From contig SPDT01000003.1 of NCBI GenBank assembly GCA_008477525.1, forward strand, positions 310,001 through 374,000: a stretch of DNA of 64,000 bases, given 5' to 3'. Source of the stretch: Hypomyces perniciosus. Lineage: Eukaryota; Ascomycota; Sordariomycetes; Hypocreales; Hypocreaceae. Below are positions 58,048-64,000 of the stretch, piece by piece (positions within the stretch are counted from its first letter, which is position 1; each line of letters starts with the position of its first letter). The notes under the pieces were generated by a model, which was not told the DNA's origin, made no database searches, and saw only the letters and a program-made list of their open reading frames with translations. The translations under genes were made by a program, and so were the position numbers.

Positions 58048-58893
58048 TACTGCTTAATATAAATAACTTACTATAAAATTCTAAAAAAGCTTATTTAATA
58101 TATACAGGTTATGAAAAAACTATAATACCTTTTAAAATAAATAAATAATTTTATACTGCTTATTAAAGTTAATAAAAAGTATTATATTTATTTTTTAATA
58201 CTATTAAGTAAAGTAATTAAAATTCTTAATAATAATATTAAAGTTTTTTTATTATAGTTAATATATAAAATATTTTTTAATTTAATTAAAAAAAATTAAT
58301 TGTTTATTTATAAAAGTAATATTAATTTAAAAATATTAATTAATATATTTTTATTAATATTTAATAATATTTTTTTATGTAATTAAATAAATAATTATTT
58401 TTAAAGTTTAATAATAAAGCTATATTTAAAGCTTTAATTTAAATTTTAATTTACACTTTAAACTTTTAATTTTTAACTGTTTACTTTAAGATTTCTCATT
58501 TAAAGGTTTATATTTTTTTTTATTAAATTAAGCCTTTTTTATTATTTAATTAAAAAGGTAGAATTAATAATAAACGTTATCTTTAATAATTATATTTATT
58601 AAATATATATAATTATTATTAATATTAGATTTTTATAAAGTTTTAAAGAAAAAAGCGAAAGGCATTAACTTTATAGCTAAAACTATAATCTATTAGGCTA
58701 AATTAGGCTATAAAGTAAGGTTTAGGGTATTTATATTTATTTTATTTATAATTAATTTCTTATAGATATAGGGTTTAAAGAATAAAAGCTAGGCTATAAA
58801 GGCATTATTATAGGTTTAGGAATAAAGGGGAATTCGTAATCGGTTAAGTATATGCCTCGCAACAGCGCAGCCGAGTTAAAGGACAGCATAAAC

Positions 58894-59066
58894 TATTACG
58901 GCACAGAAAGGCAGGTTAAGGCAAATATCGTTATTATGCCATAAAGAGCAAGAAAGCCCTAAGGCTTCTATAGAAAGCTATAGCTAGGAACGCGTTAGGG
59001 CCTGGTCATATAACCGGGGCTCACGTAACAGGGCGTCAACATCGCGTCACGGTCAGTGCCGTGACA
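58894..59066 (-). repeat. Right (5') LTR of outer gypsy family B
   Basis: 173 bp, TATTACGGCACAGAAAGG...GTCAGTGCCGTGACA, the best preserved of the three family-B LTRs. It is followed directly by the right-hand CCTGA duplication and then by normal-composition host DNA. Confidence 0.9.
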
Positions 59067-59071
59067 CCTGA

Positions 59072-60163
59072 TCTGGCTGGGCCCAATTCAAAATTCAGTC
59101 AAAAACCAACTTCTAGTTACTTGAAATTGTGTCAACCGTGTTGCTTTGGTAAGCAGGATGATACAGAACAGACATTTAATCTCTTGGTAGGGAAATATCA
59201 TTTATCCCGAGGTTCAATATTCTTGCATGTGTTGCTGACACTGTAGTATGGAGCTCTCAACCCCGATTTCCGGACATAGAAGATAGCAGGGTATTCTCTT
59301 ATTTTATTGAGTAATGCTATTGGAACAGATAAAAGTTACTACTGGAACAGATAGTCCGTGCGCACACACAGAAATTCTCCTAGCAACTTCCTTTAACATA
59401 TAACTTACTCCTTTACTTCGTACTCCGTATATCGCACTCAATTACAGTATATCTACAGCTAGGTATTCCAATATCATTATATTAGTCTGAATAACATGTC
59501 TTTAGCATATATTCTAGTAATTATACAGGCGACTGCGGCTAGTCTTCAATTTCGCCATCAAAATCGAAAGAACCTAGCAGCTCAGAGTTATCTGCAGCGT
59601 CGCTATACTAGGCCAATAACAGGCTAATAGGAAATCTATCACGATGTATAGAATTGGTGTTGTTATTGTGATTGAAAGTGTTATAGAAGATCGAGGAATT
59701 GAAAGCTAGGAAGATTTCTGTGTATACGCACGGACCATCTGGTCCAGTAGCAATTTTTGTCTGTTCCAATAGCATTACTCATTTTATTCTGTATGGACCA
59801 GAAATTACTTAATTTCGGTCTCCTAGGGCCTATATCGGCCATTTGATTAGTGTACTCCGTACGGTAGTAACAGTGCTTGCACCTACTCGGAAACAAATCA
59901 TCTTTTGGTGCAAACCTTTTCATATAAAATTTTAAACTTTTACCCAATAAATCATAGCTCCTTGGCACCTACCTCTATTGCAGCCATATTTGAGGGCCAT
60001 ACTCAAGGTGGACTTTGAAGAAACGGTGCAAACTGGGGGTCAGTTGGGAACACTTCAAGGTTCTACTAATTATGCCGCCGATATAGGCCTTGCTCCATAT
60101 TTTTTTTTTTCATAATTGTCCTTCATAATGCCGGCATATTCAAAACTCGCCTTTCTCCCCTAC
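59072..60163. other. Intergenic region between the block and the MCT gene
   Basis: Normal host sequence holding one MITE (59309-59780). The open frames at 59061-59246 and 59681-59968 overlap transposon sequence and are not genes. A T10-rich run lies near 60100. Confidence 0.5.
59309..59780. mobile_element. 472-bp hAT-type MITE with 8-bp TSD ATTTTATT
   Basis: The ends are inverted repeats extending about 90 bp (GAGTAATGCTATTGGAACAG at the left, its complement at the right, plus the shared GGTCCGTGCG-like inner part), with some mismatches. ATTTTATT stands at 59301-59308 and 59781-59788. An 8-bp target duplication is the hAT superfamily hallmark. No transposase is encoded. Confidence 0.9.
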
Positions 60164-60171
60164 TATAAATA
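60164..60171 (+). promoter_or_regulatory. TATA box of the MCT-like transporter gene
   Basis: TATAAATA 68 nt upstream of the ATG at 60239, followed by a pyrimidine-rich TCTCTCTCC start-site-like tract at 60180-60190. Confidence 0.55.
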
Positions 60172-60238
60172 CTAGTATGTCTCTCTCCATCTAGTACTTA
60201 GTGATACCATTGTTCGATATCTGTTGTTAACGAATACA

Positions 60239-61732
60239 ATGGCCCTCCCTGCGGAGTCAACAACTCATCCGACCAACCTGGACGAAATTAACTCTCTGTT
60301 CGAATCCCAAAGAGCCAACACTAGAGCGAAACTGGGAATCGTTGAGGGTAGCACTTCAGCGGCAGCAGATATTCAGAGTAACACGCCAGTTAACTATACA
60401 GCTCCTCCACCTCCTAATGGAGGCTACGGATGGGTGTGTACGTGCGCTGTTGCTCTCACTAATGCCCACACCTGGGGTCTGAACGCAAGTTATAGCGTTT
60501 TTCTAGCCCATTACTTAGCGAACAATACCTTTCCCGGCGCCACACATCTGGAATATGCCTTTGTAGGGTCTCTCAGCGTTAGTTGTGCCCTTCTCATCTC
60601 ACCTATAGCAACAATTTGCGTTGGCAAATTTGGAACCAAACCAACCATGTTGATTGGTGTTATACTGGAGGCCGCTAGTCTCATTTGTGCCAGTTTCGCC
60701 AACAAAATATGGCATCTTTTTTTTACCCAGGGACTTCTTTTTGGCTCTGGAATGGGCTTTTTGTTTACACCTTGCGCGGGAATCATCCCCCAATGGTTCA
60801 CGACTCGACGATCTCTTGCGAATGGGTTTTCGTCGTGTGGTTCTGGCCTTGGAGGTCTCCTTTACTCGTTTGCAGCTGGGGCAATGATTCGAAACCTCGG
60901 TCTGGACTGGACTTTCCGAATTTTAGGAATTCTTGCTTTCATCGTTAACACCAGTTGCACGCTGCTCATTAAAGATCGAAACAAGATTATCGGCTCAAGA
61001 CAATTAGCCTTTGACACGACCCTACTAAAAAGACCGGAATTCCTCCTCCTCCTCGGTTTTGGTTGGTTTAGCATGCTAGGCTATGTTGTTCTTAATTTCA
61101 GCTTGGCAAACTACGCAAATCAGATTGGGCTTGGAGAATCTCAAGCTGTTCTTGTCAGTGCATTTTTCAGTCTTGGTCAGTGTCTCGGCCGACCTGTTAT
61201 CGGATATTTTAGTGACCGGACTGGGCGCATTAATATGTCTGTCTTGACTACACTTCTTGCTGGAATATTCTACCTAGTCATCTGGGTCAACGCGAAGGGT
61301 TATGGACTCCTCAGTTTCTTCGCTATTATTTGCGGTTGCGTCGCGGGAACTTTTTGGACCACAATTGGACCAGTAACCGCCGAGATTGTTGGATTGAGGA
61401 CTGTTCCGTCAGCACTTAGTCTGGTATGGCTCACTGTTGCGCTTCCTGCCCTTTTCAGCGAACCCATTGCCTTGCAAATTGTTGCTGGGACTGGAAGCTA
61501 TTTGGGAACTCAGCTGTTTGCTGGCTCAATGTTCATTGCAGCCGCTATTTGTCTTGGTGTACTTCGGGGGTGGAAGATTGCTGAGATCAACGAAGTTGCC
61601 AGAATACTTGATGAGGAACCTGAGCACATTGACCATATGAAGGTTGAAAACAATGAGGAGCTAAGCAGGCAGGGCAGGCAAGTTGGTCGGAAGAGGATGG
61701 TAGGAGATTGCTGGAAATTGAGAAAGGTGTGA
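60239..61732 (+). CDS. Monocarboxylate-type MFS transporter (MCT family)
   Basis: 497-aa single-exon protein. I chose ATG 60239 (context ATACAATGG); the frame upstream of it has no ATG. An N-terminal cytosolic tail (1-58) precedes the family signature, here PPPPNGGYGWV (Asn60 to Trp65, usually D-G-G-x-G-W), at the entry of TM1. Twelve membrane segments follow in two bundles. The TM8-TM9 loop carries GYFSDRTGR, the MFS D-R-x-G-R motif. The C-terminal tail is charged (EEPEHIDHMKVENNEE). Fungal members (Mch/Esbp6-like) export or import small carboxylates or, in clusters, metabolites such as riboflavin or siderophores, so the substrate is open. It is transcribed away from the retrotransposon block and convergently with the phospholipase B gene. 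Confidence 0.92.
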   Translation: MALPAESTTHPTNLDEINSLFESQRANTRAKLGIVEGSTSAAADIQSNTPVNYTAPPPPNGGYGWVCTCAVALTNAHTWGLNASYSVFLAHYLANNTFPGATHLEYAFVGSLSVSCALLISPIATICVGKFGTKPTMLIGVILEAASLICASFANKIWHLFFTQGLLFGSGMGFLFTPCAGIIPQWFTTRRSLANGFSSCGSGLGGLLYSFAAGAMIRNLGLDWTFRILGILAFIVNTSCTLLIKDRNKIIGSRQLAFDTTLLKRPEFLLLLGFGWFSMLGYVVLNFSLANYANQIGLGESQAVLVSAFFSLGQCLGRPVIGYFSDRTGRINMSVLTTLLAGIFYLVIWVNAKGYGLLSFFAIICGCVAGTFWTTIGPVTAEIVGLRTVPSALSLVWLTVALPALFSEPIALQIVAGTGSYLGTQLFAGSMFIAAAICLGVLRGWKIAEINEVARILDEEPEHIDHMKVENNEELSRQGRQVGRKRMVGDCWKLRKV

Positions 61733-62356
61733 TTTGGCTCGACTGACCTTCCAAAGAGGAAATGGGCAAATGGAACTTTTTCGATGGCTATAGTTCTGTT
61801 TGACTCGGGATTTTCAAAGTCGTAGTAAGTGAGAGTTAGTGGGTTAATTTAACCAGTGTCGTGTAACTGGAATCTCGTTTTTTAAGGGATGTTGTGATTG
61901 ACATATCATTCTTGGACCTGATGGGCTTATTTCATATGTAAAATCTAACGTGAATGACACTAGCGCATTCAGACAAAAGATTCAAGAAGCCGAAAAGAAG
62001 AACATGGAAATATTGTATCTATACAACAACAGAGCCCAAGGTTCTCCGACAATAGTCCACTCATAGATTACGGACACATCCATACTCGAAATATGTACAT
62101 GTGTGGGCATGACGCACAGATATTACTTGCCGGTTTTACACTATGTCCAGTCTAGAGACATTACTTAATTTCGCAAGTCATCTTCCTCATGTTCAGGTCA
62201 GTCCCCAGGATGAGCACATAATGGTTCGATGGGCTGAGCCAGATATTATATGAGATGGCTGTGATGGGTATGGAAATTTCAGCAAATCACTTGTCCTATA
62301 ATGACTCATTTCCCTTCCCTAGATATGGTTTCCCATCTTGAACTTATGTCTGCGAC
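61733..62356. other. Convergent intergenic region
   Basis: 620 bp shared 3' flank of the transporter and phospholipase B genes. No further feature seen. Confidence 0.5.
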
Positions 62357-64000
62357 TTATGTCACAAGTATCAACACCACGCAAATCACGAATGACATAT
62401 GTCCCACCCCCATCATCCACGTCGCCCGCCGTCCCGCCCCACTTGCTATGAGTTGTTGCGGCTCGTAAGTAGCTGGTGTCGTTGAATTCGCCGTACCGTT
62501 CCAGCAATATCTCGCAAAACAGTCTTTGCACGTTGTAGGAATGTTTGTTCTCGTGCGGACCAGACTGCGTGCGAGCACTGCGCAGCCTACGCACGCGGGC
62601 CAGTCAGAGTCCACAGTGCCATTACCCATGGTCGCAACATTGTAACCATTGCCAATAATCTGGTCCCTTTCCTCATCACTGTACTGAAGGTCGAAGGTTG
62701 AGACATTTGAGTGGTAGGAATAAGGAGCATTGGGAATGTAAACGATGAGGGGTCCCGAGGAATTGTTTGTGTTGCACCCGAAAAAGGTCGGACGTTTGTT
62801 CAAACCCAAGTTGACGAACGTGTTCTGATCTGGTACCGCTGGGAAATTGCTGTTGTTGGTGGAGAACCCGCTCTCAGATCGCTGGTACGTTGCTACGAGA
62901 GCAGTCCCGTTCGGCCAAAGAGTGGTTGTGTCAGCCGAGCTATCAATGGCGAAGATGACGTCGATGTCTCTCTCAGGTAGAGTGAGTGGATTTAAGGGAA
63001 TATTCTGTAGATCTTCACCACCGTCAACAAGTGTGAGAACAGTAGTATTCGCGTTCGTGTTGTTGCTAGGGTTATATTGATAGAACGGATTTGGCCAACT
63101 TGCAATATCTCTGTTCTCTTCTCCAATGTTCCCCAGGGTGTTGTTTATGGCTTGTTGTAGGAATTTAGGAACATTTGATGCTTTGCTTATCTGTAGGAAT
63201 GCCTGGTTAAATAGTGATGAGGATGTACCCATGACGAAACCAACGTTGTCGACGCCAGCAACACAGTCGCTAGGGTCGATGGTCCCATTGGTGAAGTTGG
63301 TGCCGACATACTTCAATGGTGCGAAAGCGGCAAGCCCTGGATCATATGAACCCATTTCCCATGGATTGAACTCGAATATGACAGAGTTATCTGGTATCTG
63401 AAGCGTTCCAAACGGCCTCTCCACCGCCACGATGATAGGCATAGGTATTGTGGCTTGCGCAAACTCAGTGTCATCCGCAATAGATGAGAAGGTGTATGCT
63501 TTTTGAACAACGGTTAGCTGATCTGTCGATGTTTTATTTGCGACCCTTACCTGGTCCACCATCAGTAGCGTTGACGAGCTGGTATGACAACGCTCGACCC
63601 CAATAATCGGTGATTGTTGTATTATAACCGGCATCAGATTTATCTTTGACGTCCTGATGCAGTTGACTATAGTATTCTATAGCGGAAAGACCGGCCGGTC
63701 CTGTATTGGGGAGGAGTGAACATTTGTCAGCATGAATAATGCAGAGATGATGACCACGAACCTTCAATGATAGAGTCGTCAAACTGCCAAAGACTACCAA
63801 GAAATCCGCTGGACGCGAAGATAATGGAATCTACCGTTGTGAAGTTCTGCACATAAAGGCTTCCAACAAGCCAGCTCCCACCAGAGAGTCCGGCGATATA
63901 CGTTGCAGCTTGAAGTAAACCACCCAGATGGCCTTCATCCATCGAGTTGGCGGTACGGTTATCGAAGGCAGCGATGGCTCCAGCACCATTCATCAGCGCC
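62357..64000 (-). CDS. plb: Lysophospholipase / phospholipase B, GPI-anchored; 5' end outside window
   Basis: Minus-strand gene in three visible exons: 64000-63762 (continues upstream), 63700-63551 and 63498-62357. Introns are 63701-63761 (GTTCGT..CAG, 61 nt) and 63499-63550 (GTAAGG..AAG with a GCTAACC branch, 52 nt). Both join codons split after base 1, and the exon lengths keep frame. The cytosolic-PLA2/PLB catalytic elements are present: the nucleophile elbow GLSGGSW in exon 1 and the Asp motif [13 protein letters not shown] in exon 3. Many N-x-S/T sites and several Cys fit a secreted glycoprotein. The C-terminus has a small-residue cleavage region (IASGAG) and a hydrophobic tail ([13 protein letters not shown]), a GPI signal. 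These enzymes remove acyl chains from phospholipids at the cell surface. Start and signal peptide lie beyond 64000. The exon 1 GT is followed by TCGT, a less common donor. Confidence 0.92.

Larger units (their letters stand above)
48687..58893 (-). mobile_element. Second, partial copy of gypsy family B interior, split by copia and the 1.17 kb element
   Basis: The segments 48687-49071, 56744-56880 and 58053-58893 read in order as the counterpart of 46490-48514 in the complete copy, minus its solo LTR. They represent the first (gag-side) third of the minus-strand element. The pol part is missing: the copy stops exactly at the middle LTR. Confidence 0.8.
34727..59071. mobile_element. 24.3 kb nested retrotransposon block, outer TSD CCTGA
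   Basis: CCTGA stands at 34727-34731 immediately before a 173-bp LTR, and again at 59067-59071 immediately after another 173-bp LTR of the same family. Everything between is retrotransposon sequence. There are two minus-strand copies of one Ty3/gypsy family (one complete, one partial), a different gypsy (36327-42925), a copia element (49072-56738), a 1.17 kb LTR-bounded element (56881-58047) and two solo LTRs. Most is strongly RIP-mutated. All inner insertions except the second copy of the outer family show exact 5-bp duplications. Confidence 0.9.

Noticed and set aside
34727..59071. A Starship-like giant element carrying cargo
   Set aside because: The block is bounded by LTRs with a 5-bp duplication and consists of retrotransposons. 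No tyrosine-recombinase captain (DUF3435) or accessory genes were seen.

Overview
The window looks like a filamentous ascomycete (Pezizomycotina) chromosome segment, probably a Eurotiales-type mould, although the species cannot be fixed from sequence alone. The evidence is short (50-61 nt) GT..AG introns with CTAAC-like branch sites, a Zn2Cys6 regulator, a GPI-anchored phospholipase B, a monocarboxylate-type MFS transporter, a Tad-like LINE, and long AT-rich tracts. In those tracts the coding remains of retrotransposons are broken mainly by CAG/CAA-to-TAG/TAA and CGA-to-TGA changes, the signature of repeat-induced point mutation (RIP).

Layout. 1-9.2 kb: RIP-decayed chromodomain Ty3/gypsy remains with two LTRs, then two LINE 3' ends lying tail to tail. 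9.2-12.4 kb: gene-poor sequence with one TA-flanked MITE. 12.4-24.4 kb: gene islands holding a decayed thioester-reductase fragment, an SDR, a GH31 glucosidase-like enzyme followed by a Zn2Cys6 factor with one frameshift, a broken zinc-knuckle gene, a hypothetical protein and a small secreted protein. 25.2-30.7 kb: a solo gypsy LTR and a 3.9 kb element with 90-bp terminal inverted repeats that itself received other LTR insertions. 30.7-34.2 kb: a second thioester-reductase relic and a ZIP metal transporter. 34.7-59.07 kb: one 24.3 kb nested retrotransposon block. 59.3-64 kb: a hAT-type MITE, an MCT-like transporter and the 3' part of a phospholipase B gene that runs off the window.

The clearest structural result is that the whole 34,732-59,066 block is bounded by a single 5-bp duplication (CCTGA), so it began as one insertion into the ZIP/MCT intergenic region, which was then about 1.65 kb. 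Inside it I can place, each with its own 5-bp target duplication, a 6.6 kb Ty3/gypsy element (GAAGC), a 7.7 kb copia element (ATAAT), a 1.17 kb LTR-bounded non-autonomous element (TACTG) and two copia-type solo LTRs (ATATA, ATACT). Two parts of this block are not ordinary retrotransposon sequence: a GC-rich antisense open frame with an AT-hook inside the copia element, and a C2HC-finger/Gln-Arg-rich ORF inside the 1.17 kb element.

Among the intact genes, GH31 plus the adjacent Zn2Cys6 factor could be an alpha-glucoside-use pair. The SDR next to one reductase relic, with a second relic 17 kb away, suggests a dismantled NRPS-like secondary-metabolite locus. I found no rRNA, tRNA, CRISPR or Starship captain gene. 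Domain limits in decayed elements are approximate because they were read by eye.
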